Of a DNA stretch of 64,000 nt, positions 53,827 through 63,646 are shown piece by piece. The stretch is from contig NZ_KB899097.1 of the NCBI RefSeq assembly GCF_000378045.1, forward strand, positions 1-64,000, in the 5' to 3' direction. Positions within the stretch are counted from its first letter, which is position 1. The number at the start of each line of letters is the position of its first letter. The translations under genes were made by a program, and so were the position numbers. The notes beneath the pieces were generated by a model. The model worked only from the letters and a program-made list of their open reading frames with translations. It had not been told where the DNA came from and did not search any database. This DNA is from Marinobacterium rhizophilum DSM 18822. GTDB lineage: Bacteria > Pseudomonadota > Gammaproteobacteria > Pseudomonadales > Balneatricaceae.

Positions 53827-54405
53827 ATGAATAAACTGATCCTGGCATCGAGCTCCGTCTACAGGCGCGCCCTGCTCGACAAATTACAGCTGCCCTATGA
53901 ATGCATCAGCCCCGATATTGACGAAGCCGCCCACCCCGGCGAGTCCGCTGAAAATCTGGTACGGCGCCTGGCGCTGGACAAAGCCCGTGCCGTCGCCAAA
54001 ACGACCCCTAACGCACTTATCATCGGTTCCGATCAGGTCGCCGTGCTGGATGGAGACATCATCGGCAAACCGCTGACGCACGACCGGGCGTTCGCGCAGT
54101 TACGGCGCGCATCGGGTCGCAGCGTACGTTTCATCACGGGCCTGTGCCTGCTGAACAGCAACAGCCAGCATAGCCAGATCGATGCGATTGACTTTTACGT
54201 GCACTTTCGTCGCTTGAGCGAGCAACAGATAGAGCACTATCTGCAACGGGAACAGCCCTATCATTGCGCTGGCAGCTTTAAGGCGGAAGGGCTCGGTATT
54301 GCGCTGTTTGAGCGCCTGGAGGGCGATGACCCCAACAGCCTGATCGGATTGCCACTGATACGTCTGGTTCGCATGCTGGAAAATGCCGGTGTCCAGGTAC
54401 TCTGA
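53827..54405 (+). CDS. Maf-like nucleotide pyrophosphatase (YceF type)
   Basis: About 192 residues. Maf motif LILASSSVYRRALLDKL, EKxR-type VRRLALDKARAVA, and GSDQVAVLDG. The Y(C)-rich end HCAGSFKAEGLGIALFERLEGDDPNSLIGLPL fits the YceF subgroup, which hydrolyses 7-methyl-GTP. ATG 53824 and ATG 53827 both fit. Divergent from yceD. Confidence 0.92.
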   Translation: MNKLILASSSVYRRALLDKLQLPYECISPDIDEAAHPGESAENLVRRLALDKARAVAKTTPNALIIGSDQVAVLDGDIIGKPLTHDRAFAQLRRASGRSVRFITGLCLLNSNSQHSQIDAIDFYVHFRRLSEQQIEHYLQREQPYHCAGSFKAEGLGIALFERLEGDDPNSLIGLPLIRLVRMLENAGVQVL

Positions 54406-54423
54406 ATCAAATCGCAGCCAGCA

Positions 54424-54444
54424 AAAAGGGAGGCCTGGCCTCCC
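54424..54444 (-). terminator. Intrinsic terminator after sppA
   Basis: GGGAGGC/GCCTCCC form a stem across 54428-54444 with a run of A to the left, which becomes a U-run for minus-strand RNA from sppA. It also ends maf from the other side. Confidence 0.75.
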
Positions 54445-54473
54445 TCATAGCCCCAATGATGGGGGGCTGTCGA

Positions 54474-55481
54474 TTAGCGCAGCCCGCCCATGCCCCCAAG
54501 CCCCAGCTCGGCGGCCATGGATTTGGAGAAACTGACACCGAGCCGGTCGATCAGTTTTTCCAGTGGCGATAGCTTGGAGCCGTACTGAACCAGCTCTTCC
54601 TCACCCACGATATCCCGCGCCACCATGCTGCTGCTGCCAAGACCATCAACAAGCCCCAGCTTCAGCGCCTGCTCGCCCGTCCAGACCAAACCGCTGAACA
54701 CACGCTCATCCCCCTTAAGGCGGTCACCACGCCCCTCACGCACCTTATTGATGAACTGCTGATGGGTGGTACCAAGCACTTCCTCCCAGAAGCGCCGTTC
54801 GCTGTCTTTCAGCGGACTGAAGGGATCCAGAAAGGTTTTGTGCTCACCAGAAACCAAGGCGCGGCGCTCAATGCCCAGCTTGTCCATGAGCTCGACAAAA
54901 CCAAAGCCCGCAGAGGTCACCCCGATGGATCCCACCAGACTGGCCTTGTCAGCGTAAATTTCATCCGCTGCAGCCGCAATATAATAGGCGCCCGATGCAC
55001 CTATATCGCTGATGACGGCATAGAGTTTCTTTTGCGGATAGAGCCCCCGCAGACGCTTGATTTCGTCATAGACATACCCCGACTGCACCGGACTGCCGCC
55101 GGGGCTGTTGATACGCATGATCACGGCACGTGATTTGGGCTCCTTGAACGCAGAACGCAAGGCCCCGACCAGCTTGTCGGCACTGGCCTCTTCGCCATCG
55201 GCGATGGGCCCGCGCACATCAATAATCGCCGTGTGCTCCTTGACCAGTACATCATGCCCCACGTCCTTGCCCACCAGGAAGATGGCCAGGATCCCGAACA
55301 GATACGCAAAGGTCAGCAGTTTAAAAAAGATGCCCCAACGCCGGCTGCGGCGCTGCTCTGCATGCAACCCCATCAGCAGTTTTTCAATCAGGCGCCATTC
55401 GCGCTTGCCACCTTCCTGCGCCTTGTCCACCGTCGCTTGCAACTTGTCATCCATTTTTTCGTCCCAGGGGTTATCCGCCAC
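54474..55481 (-). CDS. sppA: S49-family signal peptide peptidase (SppA)
   Basis: 335 residues. One N-terminal membrane helix (IFFKLLTFAYLFGILAIFLVG), S49 core with MRINSPGGSPVQSGYV, nucleophile Ser in DIGASGAYYIAAAADEIYADKASLVGSIG near residue 165, and Lys in SGEHKTFLDPFSPLKDSE near residue 220. Start is GTG 55481, preceded by AGGAG at seven bases. Degrades cleaved signal peptides at the inner membrane. Compact SppA length, not the 600-residue form. Confidence 0.92.
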   Translation of the reverse strand: MADNPWDEKMDDKLQATVDKAQEGGKREWRLIEKLLMGLHAEQRRSRRWGIFFKLLTFAYLFGILAIFLVGKDVGHDVLVKEHTAIIDVRGPIADGEEASADKLVGALRSAFKEPKSRAVIMRINSPGGSPVQSGYVYDEIKRLRGLYPQKKLYAVISDIGASGAYYIAAAADEIYADKASLVGSIGVTSAGFGFVELMDKLGIERRALVSGEHKTFLDPFSPLKDSERRFWEEVLGTTHQQFINKVREGRGDRLKGDERVFSGLVWTGEQALKLGLVDGLGSSSMVARDIVGEEELVQYGSKLSPLEKLIDRLGVSFSKSMAAELGLGGMGGLR

Positions 55482-55493
55482 GAGGTGCTCCTG

Positions 55494-56150
55494 TCAGGTT
55501 TTATTCAGTCCGTCGAGCCAATGTTCAAGCTCCGGGAAATTGTCTATTTCCAGCACCGGACGCCAGGGCTTGAGTCGGTCAATGTGGTGCGCACCATAGC
55601 TCACGGCAACGGTCGCCATACCCGCCCGACGCCCCATTTCCAGATCATATTCGGTATCGCCCACCATCAGCGCCTCAGCGACACTGACGCCGGTTTGCTG
55701 CAATATCTCGTGCAGCATATGCGGGTCGGGCTTGGAGGTGGTCTCATCAGCACAGCGGGACAGCTCAAACAGACTGCCCAGCCCCGTCTGCGCAAACACC
55801 CGATCCAGTCCACGCCGGTTCTTGCCGGTCGCCACGGCTAACCGATATCCCTTGCGATGCAGGTTTTCGAGCGTGCTACGGGCTCCCGCGAACAGGTGAG
55901 CGGGGGTGTCGTCGCCGGACACATAATAGTGCGCATAACGCTCGCGCATCGCCTCAATGCCCACAACATCGATACCCGGCACCAGAGCCCGTATCGCCTC
56001 GGGCAAGCCAAGACCGATAATATTGCGGATCGCTTCAGCATCCAGTGGGTCCAGGCCCAGGTCAAATGCGGAACGCTGCATACTCGAAATAATTCGAGCT
56101 GCAGAATCGATGACGGTTCCATCCCAGTCGAAAATCAGCAGTTTGTACAC
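55494..56150 (-). CDS. HAD-family phosphatase (Gph-like)
   Basis: 218 residues. HAD motif I YKLLIFDWDGTVIDS, motif II near LAVATGKNRRGLD, motif III/IV at SKPDPHMLHEILQQTG and LMVGDTEYDLEMGRRAGM. Start is GTG 56150 with AGGGAG upstream, in place of the ATG at 56210 that has no such site. Phosphoglycolate or similar small phosphate esters are likely. Shares direction with sppA, 12 bases apart. Confidence 0.9.
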   Translation of the reverse strand: MYKLLIFDWDGTVIDSAARIISSMQRSAFDLGLDPLDAEAIRNIIGLGLPEAIRALVPGIDVVGIEAMRERYAHYYVSGDDTPAHLFAGARSTLENLHRKGYRLAVATGKNRRGLDRVFAQTGLGSLFELSRCADETTSKPDPHMLHEILQQTGVSVAEALMVGDTEYDLEMGRRAGMATVAVSYGAHHIDRLKPWRPVLEIDNFPELEHWLDGLNKT

Positions 56151-56275
56151 GACAGCTCCCTTATAATTCCCAAGGCGGCAAAGAATGCAGTAATGCGTCA
56201 GCCGGTGCAAGACGGCAAAGTTGCAGCACCCCGGCAGACCAACGTATATTTATAAAACATTTTAGGGATACTACG

Positions 56276-56704
56276 ATGCAACTGAGTCGCTTCACGGACT
56301 ACACCCTGCGGGTACTGTTTTATGTCGCGATCAACAACGATCGCCTGACAACACTGCACGAGATTGCCGACTTTTATCAGATATCGGTAGAGCACCTGCG
56401 CAAGGTGGTACATGCGCTGTCCAAAAGCGGGCATCTGAAAACCTATCGCGGGAAAAATGGCGGCCTCAAGCTCAACCTACCTCCAGCAGACATCAACCTT
56501 GGCGCCATCGTCAGCCAGAGCGAAGGCACCGCTCCGCTGATTGATTGCGAATCCCAGCCCTGCCGCCTGGCCGGCATCTGCAACCTGCAAAATGCCCTGG
56601 CCGAGGCGCAACGCGCCTTTATGGCAAGCCTTGGCCAGTACAGCCTGGCCGACATGCTCAACAACCCGCGCATGCAGCATCAGTTGATCAGCAAGACCGG
56701 TTGA
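56276..56704 (+). CDS. nsrR: Rrf2-family nitric-oxide-sensitive regulator NsrR
   Basis: 142 residues. Winged helix at residues 1-60 (LSRFTDYTLRVLFYVA, SVEHLRKVVHALSKSG), and the iron-sulfur ligands Cys91, Cys96 and Cys102 (DCESQPCRLAGIC), exactly the spacing of E. coli NsrR. Represses NO-detoxification genes until its cluster meets NO. It is followed, convergently, by a type 2 ferredoxin-NADP reductase. Confidence 0.92.
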   Translation: MQLSRFTDYTLRVLFYVAINNDRLTTLHEIADFYQISVEHLRKVVHALSKSGHLKTYRGKNGGLKLNLPPADINLGAIVSQSEGTAPLIDCESQPCRLAGICNLQNALAEAQRAFMASLGQYSLADMLNNPRMQHQLISKTG

Positions 56705-56736
56705 GCCCGCGCAGGCACATCAAGACAGGCGGCGCC

Positions 56737-57765
56737 TTAATCGCGATCAGCCTCAACTCCCAGACGCCGGCGTAGCAACGGGCTGGTGGTGGTGTATTGC
56801 AGATGCACCCTCTTGCCAGGCTCCAGCCGGGCCTTGATGGCAAAGGCGGCCAGCGCCGCCTCATGAAAACCGCTTAGAATCAGCTTTTTCTTGCCGGGAT
56901 AAGTATTGATATCGCCGATGGCGAATACGCCCGGGATGGAGGTTTCAAAGCGCTCGGTGCCAACCTGCACCTGATTGGCCTCCATGGCCAGCCCCCAGTG
57001 CTTGACAGGCCCCGGATCAGGCACCATGCCAAAGAATACCAGCAGACTGTCCGCCTCCAGCCACTGCTTCCCGCCTTCACTGTCAGCCAGTTCTACCGCG
57101 GACAGATCGCCGTTGGTCTGACGATAACTGCTTGCCCGCCCGGCCACGAAACGCATGTGTCCCTGCGCACAAAGCTCATGCATCTGATCCACCAGCGCAG
57201 ACTGAGCCCGAAAACGCTCAGAACGATGCACCAGTACCACGGAGCGTGCCTCTGGCACCAGAGACAGCGCCCAGTCCAGCGCCGAATCGCCGCCCCCAAA
57301 AATCACCAGATCCCTGTTGCGAAACTGCGCCCTGTCCTTGACCGCGTAAAACAGCTGACGTCCCTCGAAAGCCTCGACACCGTCCAGCTTGAGCCGCACG
57401 GGCTGAAAGGCACCGGCACCGGCTGCGATCACCACGGCGGCAACATCAAACTCGGTTCCTCGGCTGCCACGCAGCCAGAAGCGCTCGCCGCGCGGCTCAA
57501 GCGCCTCGATACGCTCACCAAAGCAGAACTGCGCTTTAAAGGGTTCGATCTGGCGCATCAGGTTTTGCGTCAGCTGTGCACCGCTGATTTCAGGGATAGC
57601 GGGAATATCGAAAATGGGCTTTTGCGGATAAAGCTCGGCACACTGCCCCCCCGGCTGGTCCAGCGCCTCAACCACAATGGCACCAAGCCCCTGCAGGCCA
57701 AGCTCAAACACCTGAAACAGACCACAGGGGCCCGCGCCTATTACCAGTACATCAGCCGTCTTCAT
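56737..57765 (-). CDS. Type 2 ferredoxin-NADP+ reductase (TrxR-like)
   Basis: 342 residues. FAD motif VLVIGAGPCGLFQVFELGL, NADP motif VIFGGGDSALDWALSL near residue 155, and the C-terminal GVFAIGDINTYPGKKKLILSGFHEAALAA. The CxxC of thioredoxin reductases is absent, which separates YumC/Fnr2 proteins from TrxB. Reduces ferredoxin or flavodoxin. Convergent with nsrR; link to NO handling is contextual only. Confidence 0.92.
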   Translation of the reverse strand: MKTADVLVIGAGPCGLFQVFELGLQGLGAIVVEALDQPGGQCAELYPQKPIFDIPAIPEISGAQLTQNLMRQIEPFKAQFCFGERIEALEPRGERFWLRGSRGTEFDVAAVVIAAGAGAFQPVRLKLDGVEAFEGRQLFYAVKDRAQFRNRDLVIFGGGDSALDWALSLVPEARSVVLVHRSERFRAQSALVDQMHELCAQGHMRFVAGRASSYRQTNGDLSAVELADSEGGKQWLEADSLLVFFGMVPDPGPVKHWGLAMEANQVQVGTERFETSIPGVFAIGDINTYPGKKKLILSGFHEAALAAFAIKARLEPGKRVHLQYTTTSPLLRRRLGVEADRD

Positions 57766-58073
57766 TCATCCGCCTCCGTTGCCATGGACCGGAACCCCGC
57801 CCGGACTATGCCATGCAGCACACGCCCATGGTGCGCCCGGTTGTTGAATCCAACATGAACAGCGACACAGCTGGGTCCGCATCCTCAGTGTAGACGCCTG
57901 ACTCAGGTCCCCCCCGGGCAACCCTCACGCGCCATTGACCCGTGACCGCGATGGCCGAATGACTAAACGCATGAAAAATATTGAAAACCACGAGACTGGC
58001 AGCCTGTAACAAACGGCCAGAAAAAGGGGACCAACCAGCGCCACACGCTTGCTGGCCACGGGCACAACCGGGC
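57766..58073. other. Intergenic stretch, no supported gene
   Basis: A GC-rich spacer upstream of the ferredoxin reductase; reading frames here have no family character. No clear terminator or promoter was recognised. Confidence 0.5.
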
Positions 58074-58568
58074 TCAGTCGTGCGGCAGTTCAAGCTTGCG
58101 CGGACTGACCAGCAGCCCATTGTTGTCACCGTAGACGTATTCACCCGGGCGGAAGGTGACTCCGCCAAAGGTCACCGGCACATTGACATCGCCAAGGCCC
58201 CGCTTCTCGGTTTTCATGGGATGACTGCCCAGCGCCTGCACACCCAGGTCCAGATCGGCAATTGCGTTGACATCGCGAATACAGCCATAAATCACGATGC
58301 CTTCCCAACCGTTATCGGCGGCCTTTTCGGCCAGCATGTCGCCCAGCATGGCCCGGCGCATGGAACCGCCACCGTCCACCACCAGCACCTTGCCTTCACC
58401 CGGCAGCGCCACCTGCTCACGTACTCGGGAGTTATCCTCAAATGCCTTGATGGTGACAATCTCGCCACCGAAGGCACCACGACCGCCGAAACTGCCGAAC
58501 ATGGGTTCAACCACCTGTACCAGCGCTTCGAAATGATCACACAGCTCGGGTAAAAGATCGTCCATCAC
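58074..58568 (-). CDS. rraA: RraA family protein, ribonuclease E inhibitor type
   Basis: 164 residues. [52 protein letters not shown] carries the GD-x20-RD motif of the HMG aldolase/RraA group. The length fits E. coli RraA, which inhibits RNase E by binding. HMG aldolase activity is the alternative. Monocistronic. Confidence 0.9.
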   Translation of the reverse strand: MMDDLLPELCDHFEALVQVVEPMFGSFGGRGAFGGEIVTIKAFEDNSRVREQVALPGEGKVLVVDGGGSMRRAMLGDMLAEKAADNGWEGIVIYGCIRDVNAIADLDLGVQALGSHPMKTEKRGLGDVNVPVTFGGVTFRPGEYVYGDNNGLLVSPRKLELPHD

Positions 58569-58729
58569 TGACTCCTTGAAGTGAATATAAGCCGCCCACA
58601 GGCCACCGTAAAAATGCCATGATCGATGATCGGCGACACAAATGCACTACCACCAAGGCAGGGTAACGTCGGATAATAGGGCCCACACGGACATTTTCGC
58701 CCACCGCGACTTTAAGGAGCACCCTCAGC

Positions 58730-59182
58730 ATGCACATATGGGTCGACGCCGACGCCTGCCCCAAAATCATCAAGGATATCCTGTTCCGTGCGGCGCAGCG
58801 TACCAACACGCGCACAACGCTGGTCGCCAACCAGTTCATGAGTACGCCGCCCGGTAACCTGATCGATTCCATACAGGTCGCCAGCGGGTTTGATGTTGCC
58901 GACAACACCATTGTCAGCAAGCTCCAGCCCGGCGACCTGGTCATCACGGCCGATATTCCACTGGCAGCCGAGGTCATTGACAAGAACGCCTGGGCGCTCA
59001 ACCCCCGGGGCGAGCTCTATACACGGGAAAATATCCGTCAGCGCCTGTCGATGCGCGACTTTATGGATACCCTGCGCAGTTCCGGCATTCAGACCGGAGG
59101 ACCGGCTGCACTCGGCAATGCCGATCGCCAGGCCTTCGCCAACCAGCTCGACCGGTTTCTGGCACGAAAGCCCAAACCGTGA
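58730..59182 (+). CDS. YaiI/YqxD family protein (DUF188)
   Basis: 150 residues. [34 protein letters not shown] and the [30 protein letters not shown] stretch are typical for the PIN-like YaiI/YqxD family. A GGAG stands upstream. A nuclease-like fold is suggested for the family; activity unproven. Confidence 0.92.
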   Translation: MHIWVDADACPKIIKDILFRAAQRTNTRTTLVANQFMSTPPGNLIDSIQVASGFDVADNTIVSKLQPGDLVITADIPLAAEVIDKNAWALNPRGELYTRENIRQRLSMRDFMDTLRSSGIQTGGPAALGNADRQAFANQLDRFLARKPKP

Positions 59183-59192
59183 CAGGGAAGCG

Positions 59193-60338
59193 TTACGCGT
59201 ACCCCGTCGCAACGCCGGCAAGCATGGCCAGTGGCACTAGCCAGATCACCCCAAGACCAAGGCCCCGCAGCAGAAAGAAGCCGACCAGGGCCAGCGCCAG
59301 GTCCTGTCCGGACAGTATCGCGCTGACGAATACCGGCTGGTAGAGTGCCGCCAGCAACAGCCCGACCACCGCCGCATTGACGCCGGCAATTGCACCGCAC
59401 AGCTGCGGCTGCGATACCAGACGATGCCAGCGCCCCAGCACGCCAAGCAGTAGCAGAAACCCCGGCAGAAAAACGGCCAGGGTTGCCAGCAACGCACCGG
59501 CCAGTGGCGCTCCCGGTGCGAGCTCGTAGCCAAGGAAGGTCGCAAGGGTGAACATCGGGCCTGGGACGGCCTGCGCCGCCGCGTATCCGAGCAGGAAACG
59601 ATCCGGCGCCAGTGCATCTCCGACCAGCCCCTGCAGCAACGGCAGCACCACATGACCGCCGCCGAACACTAGGCTGCCGGCGGTGTAGAAGTCGCCGACC
59701 AGACCTGGCAGGCCCGTTGCGGGAACAGCCAGGGCCAGCAACAGCAAGACCGCAAAGCCGCCCAGCGCCCAGTAATTGGCACCGCCCTGATCTGGCATCA
59801 GGCCCTCAGCACTGCGCTGGAGCAGCAAAGCGGCCCCGAGACCTGCCGCCAGCAACAGCACCAGCAGCTGTGTGATGATTCCCGGCACACAAAGTAGCGC
59901 CGCCGCGCTGAGGACAGCAATGGCGGCCGCACCACGACGCCGGCAGAAGCTTCGAAACATACCCAAAACAGCATCGGCCACGACAACAAATGCCAGCAGC
60001 TTTAGGCCGTGCAGCAGACCGTCGAACCAGGACTGCTGCACCAACCATCCCCCTCCACTGCCCAGCAGCAACATGAGCAGCAGCGCAGGTAATGTAAATC
60101 CTGCGAACGCACAGAGTGCGCCGCCAAGACCGGCGCACCGGTAACCGATCGCGAACCCCAACTGACTGGAGGCCGGGCCCGGCAGAAACTGGCACAGCGC
60201 CAGGAGATCGGCGAATGCCTTGTCATCGAGCCATTCGAGCCGTTCCACGAAACGGTTGCGAAAATAACCGATATGGGCGGCCGGACCGCCGAAGCTGATG
60301 CACCCGAGCATCAGGAACTGAAGAAAAACCTGCCACAT
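59193..60338 (-). CDS. chrA: Chromate efflux transporter ChrA (CHR family)
   Basis: 381 residues, about ten helices. Two homologous halves: FLQFLMLGCISFGGPAAHIGYF with QFLPGPASSQLGFAIGY (first), and FYTAGSLVFGGGHVVLPLLQG with AAQAVPGPMFTLATFLGYELAPGA (second). The FGGP and GGGHVVLP motifs are conserved in long-chain CHR proteins. ATG 60338 is chosen; the frame is open to 60569 without family match. It is divergent from the nfeD gene. Chromate export is the usual inference, other anions possible. Confidence 0.92.
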   Translation of the reverse strand: MWQVFLQFLMLGCISFGGPAAHIGYFRNRFVERLEWLDDKAFADLLALCQFLPGPASSQLGFAIGYRCAGLGGALCAFAGFTLPALLLMLLLGSGGGWLVQQSWFDGLLHGLKLLAFVVVADAVLGMFRSFCRRRGAAAIAVLSAAALLCVPGIITQLLVLLLAAGLGAALLLQRSAEGLMPDQGGANYWALGGFAVLLLLALAVPATGLPGLVGDFYTAGSLVFGGGHVVLPLLQGLVGDALAPDRFLLGYAAAQAVPGPMFTLATFLGYELAPGAPLAGALLATLAVFLPGFLLLLGVLGRWHRLVSQPQLCGAIAGVNAAVVGLLLAALYQPVFVSAILSGQDLALALVGFFLLRGLGLGVIWLVPLAMLAGVATGYA

Positions 60339-60463
60339 ACCAAGCGATCCATCCAACAAGAGATGGCGCCTTATACCACAGCCAACATGAACCTGTGCTG
60401 TCGCCCCGGCGCACCTTGACTGAGCGCGGATCTGAATTGGAGCGGGACATCTATACTGAAGGT

Positions 60464-61870
60464 ATGCAAACCCAGTCAGCCTGTGCGAAATACCTGCGTC
60501 TGCTGTCGCTCCTGTTGCTGCTGTTCGGCCTGACCTGCACGTTGACGCCCTTCTCTGCCGCTCCTCCACCCGTGTCCGGCGGCATTTGGGTGCTTGACCT
60601 CAAGGGAGTACTGGGCCCCGCCAGTACCGATTATCTGAGCCGCGGCATCGACGACGCTGCTAAAGCCGGCGCGCGCGCGGTGATCATTCGCATCGATACG
60701 CCAGGCGGGCTCGACCTGTCCATGCGTGACCTGGTCCGCAACATCCTCGGCTCGCCCATACCCGTGATCGGCTACGTACACCCTGGCGGTGCCCGGGCCG
60801 CCAGCGCCGGGACCTATGTGCTCTATGCCTGTCACATTGCAGCCATGTCCCCCGCAACCAACCTTGGTGCCGCGACACCGGTGCAGATCGCGTCGCCCAC
60901 GCTGCCCGCATCACAACCTGAGCGCGACGGGCAGAACGGCGCCACTGACGACAAAGACACAGCCGCCAATGCGCCGGGCACGGCGATGGAACGCAAGCTG
61001 ATCAATGATGCTGTGGCCTATATCAGGGGTCTCGCCGAGCTGCGTGGCCGCAACGGCGACTGGGCCGAACAAGCGGTGCGCCAGGGCGCCAGCATCGCGT
61101 CCAGTCGGGCCATGGAGCTGGGGGTCATCGACCTGATCGCCAGCGATCTGGACGACCTCATCGCCCAGCTTGAGGGACGCACGGTCAACATTGCCGGCCA
61201 GAACAGAACGCTCAAGCTCGCCGACGCCCCCCGTGTCGAACTCCAGCCCGACTGGCGCAGCGAGTTCCTGGCAGTCATCACCAACCCCAACGTCGCCTAC
61301 GTGCTGATGCTGCTTGGCATCTACGGGCTGATTTTCGAGTTCTCCAATCCGGGCGTGGGCCTGCCCGGCATCGTCGGTGCAGTCTGCATCCTGCTGGCAC
61401 TCTATGCCTTTCAGGTACTGCCGGTGAGCTATGCCGGTCTCGGGCTTGTCATACTGGGCGTGGCCCTGATGGTGGCCGAGGCCTTTGCGCCAAGTTTCGG
61501 CGTGCTGGGGCTCGGCGGCCTGATCGCATTCGTCGTCGGCTCCATTATCCTGATGGACACCCAGCTGCCCGCGTACCAGATCGCGCTGCCCGTGATCCTG
61601 GCACTGGCACTGAGCAGCGCCGCCATGCTGATTTTCATGCTCGGCATGGTATGGCGTTCGCGCCACCAGGCCGTCGTCTCCGGAATCGACGCCCTGACGG
61701 GTGTGAACGCCGTGGTCGAGGAACTGCACGAAGGCCAGCCACTGGTAAGGGTTCGGGGCGAGCTCTGGCAAGCGGACTGCACTGAGCCGCTGCAACCCGG
61801 CGACCCCGTCGAGATCCTGACAGCGCGCGGGCTGCGCCTGTCGGTAAAGAAGCTGCGGAGGGAAACATGA
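60464..61870 (+). CDS. NfeD protein with N-terminal ClpP-class (S49-like) protease domain
   Basis: About 468 residues (long NfeD). Signal peptide (residues 9-30), protease domain with [18 protein letters not shown] near residue 80 and nucleophile [15 protein letters not shown] near residue 118; Lys in [23 protein letters not shown] near residue 175. C-terminal part has five helices ([30 protein letters not shown] onward) and an OB-fold. ATG 60464 is preferred over the in-frame 60395. Partner is the slipin downstream, ATGA overlap; such pairs process or chaperone membrane proteins. Confidence 0.92.
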   Translation: MQTQSACAKYLRLLSLLLLLFGLTCTLTPFSAAPPPVSGGIWVLDLKGVLGPASTDYLSRGIDDAAKAGARAVIIRIDTPGGLDLSMRDLVRNILGSPIPVIGYVHPGGARAASAGTYVLYACHIAAMSPATNLGAATPVQIASPTLPASQPERDGQNGATDDKDTAANAPGTAMERKLINDAVAYIRGLAELRGRNGDWAEQAVRQGASIASSRAMELGVIDLIASDLDDLIAQLEGRTVNIAGQNRTLKLADAPRVELQPDWRSEFLAVITNPNVAYVLMLLGIYGLIFEFSNPGVGLPGIVGAVCILLALYAFQVLPVSYAGLGLVILGVALMVAEAFAPSFGVLGLGGLIAFVVGSIILMDTQLPAYQIALPVILALALSSAAMLIFMLGMVWRSRHQAVVSGIDALTGVNAVVEELHEGQPLVRVRGELWQADCTEPLQPGDPVEILTARGLRLSVKKLRRET

Positions 61871-62652
61871 CCTTATACTTCACCACCACCGTCATTGTGC
61901 TTGTCGTCCTGTTCCTGCTGTCGATGTTTCGCGTTCTGCGCGAATACCAGCGCGGCGTCATTTTTCTGCTCGGCCGCTTCTACAGGGTGAAGGGACCCGG
62001 GCTGATCATCGTGGTGCCGCTGGTGCAGCAAATGGTCCGCGTCGACCTGCGCACCGTCGTCATGGATGTCCCCACCCAGGATGTCATCTCCCGCGACAAC
62101 GTCTCGGTCAAGGTCAACGCAGTGGTTTACTTCCGCGTTGTCGACCCGGAGCGCGCCATCATCCAGGTAGAGAACTTTCTTGAAGCCACCAGCCAGTTGT
62201 CTCAAACCACCTTGCGTTCAGTGCTGGGGCAACACGAACTCGACGACATGCTGGCCGGTCGCGAAAAACTCAACGCCGACATCCAGGCCATACTCGACAA
62301 ACAAACCGACGCCTGGGGCATCAAGGTATCGAATGTCGAGCTCAAGCATGTCGACCTTGATGAGAGCATGATTCGCGCCATTGCACGCCAGGCTGAGGCG
62401 GAGCGGGAAAGACGCGCCAAGGTGATTCATGCCAAGGGGGAATTCGAAGCGTCGCAACAACTGCTGGATGCTGCCAATATTCTCGCGACCCAGCCACAGG
62501 CCTTGCAGCTGCGCTATCTGCAGACCCTGACCGAGATCGCCGGCGCCCACAGCAACACCGTCGTATTTCCGCTGCCGCTGGATATATTCAGCGCCTTCAA
62601 GCGTGCAGCACCATCCAGTGCGCCACCCGATGACAGCACCAAGAAGGCTTAA
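61867..62652 (+). CDS. Slipin (SPFH/stomatin family) protein
   Basis: 261 residues. N-terminal membrane helix (residues 4-22, [16 protein letters not shown]), SPFH domain with [39 protein letters not shown], then a coiled-coil ([23 protein letters not shown]) and a hydrophobic end. Overlaps NfeD by four bases. NfeD cleaves the C-terminus of slipins in archaea (known for PH1510/PH1511). Convergent with the LysR gene, with 4-base overlap. Confidence 0.94.
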   Translation: MTLYFTTTVIVLVVLFLLSMFRVLREYQRGVIFLLGRFYRVKGPGLIIVVPLVQQMVRVDLRTVVMDVPTQDVISRDNVSVKVNAVVYFRVVDPERAIIQVENFLEATSQLSQTTLRSVLGQHELDDMLAGREKLNADIQAILDKQTDAWGIKVSNVELKHVDLDESMIRAIARQAEAERERRAKVIHAKGEFEASQQLLDAANILATQPQALQLRYLQTLTEIAGAHSNTVVFPLPLDIFSAFKRAAPSSAPPDDSTKKA

Positions 62653-63527
62653 CTTTCACGACAGAGCTGAATCCAGCGCACCAACCCCGCGCTGCGGTAT
62701 TTTTGCCGGTGAATGACAAAGTAAAACAGCCGCCTGAAGTCCCGCCCCGGTACCTTAAGCGGCACCAGGTCTCCGCGGCGAAAGGCATCCTCCAGCGTGA
62801 CCCGGGACAGGCAGCCCACCCCGAGCCCTGCCTGCACCGCCCGCTTGATCGCTTCGGTATGCTGCAGCTCAAGCAGAATATGCAGCTGCGGCATCAGCCC
62901 GTACAGCGCACGATCGAACGCCTGCCGCGTGCCTGAACCGGCTTCGCGCAGTATCCAGGGTACCGCCAGCAACTGCTCATCGCTCAGTTCGCTACAGCGC
63001 GCCAGGGCATGATCAGCGGCGCAGAACACCACCAGCTCATCTTCGCGCCAGGGAATAACCTCCAGATCCGCATGCTGGACCTCACCTTCGACCAGGCCGA
63101 TATCCAGCTCGTAATTACGCACCTTGTCGGCAATGATCGCCGTGTTCTCCACATCCAGAGAGACCCTGGCATCGGGGTGATCCACCATGTAGCGCGCCAT
63201 GATACCGACCGCCAGATAATTGCCAATGCTCAGCGTGGCACCGACTTTCAGCGGCCCGGCTTCGGCATGCTGCTGCAGCGCCGTTTCCAGCTCCAGCGCC
63301 TGGGCCAGCAGTGCCTCGACGCGGGGCTGCAGCAGACGGCCCAGTTCATTCAGTTGCAGACGCTTGCCCACACGGTCGAACAGCTGAATGTCGAAATGGG
63401 TTTCCAGCTCGCGCAGGGCCCCACTGGCAGCGGACTGCGACATTGCCAGTTCCTCGGCTGCGCGGGTGATGTTCTGGCTGTGGGCAGCGGCCAGAAACAC
63501 CTGAAGTTGACGCAGGGTGTACTTCAT
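62649..63527 (-). CDS. LysR regulator, FinR-like (divergent from fpr)
   Basis: 292 residues. [50 protein letters not shown], then an effector domain with [13 protein letters not shown], of the CysB/YeiE branch. In Pseudomonas, FinR sits divergent to fpr and activates it under superoxide and sulfur stress. The 119-base spacer to fpr (63528-63646) is the expected operator region. Identity is from position and family. Confidence 0.85.
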   Translation of the reverse strand: MKYTLRQLQVFLAAAHSQNITRAAEELAMSQSAASGALRELETHFDIQLFDRVGKRLQLNELGRLLQPRVEALLAQALELETALQQHAEAGPLKVGATLSIGNYLAVGIMARYMVDHPDARVSLDVENTAIIADKVRNYELDIGLVEGEVQHADLEVIPWREDELVVFCAADHALARCSELSDEQLLAVPWILREAGSGTRQAFDRALYGLMPQLHILLELQHTEAIKRAVQAGLGVGCLSRVTLEDAFRRGDLVPLKVPGRDFRRLFYFVIHRQKYRSAGLVRWIQLCRES

Positions 63528-63646
63528 AATCGCTAAAACCGATAAAGGTTATTGAAAAATTCATTTTTACAGCTGGTTATAGATAGCGCTACTCTTGCTG
63601 TCATTAGGTTATAAGCATCGCCGATTAGGGTGAAGGAAAAGGCACA
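63528..63646. promoter_or_regulatory. Divergent promoter region finR-like/fpr
   Basis: AT-rich spacer with TTATAG and TTATAA elements that could be -10 boxes for fpr, and several short T-N11-A patterns of LysR sites (for example around 63575-63600). The assignment is by layout, so exact boxes are uncertain. Confidence 0.35.
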
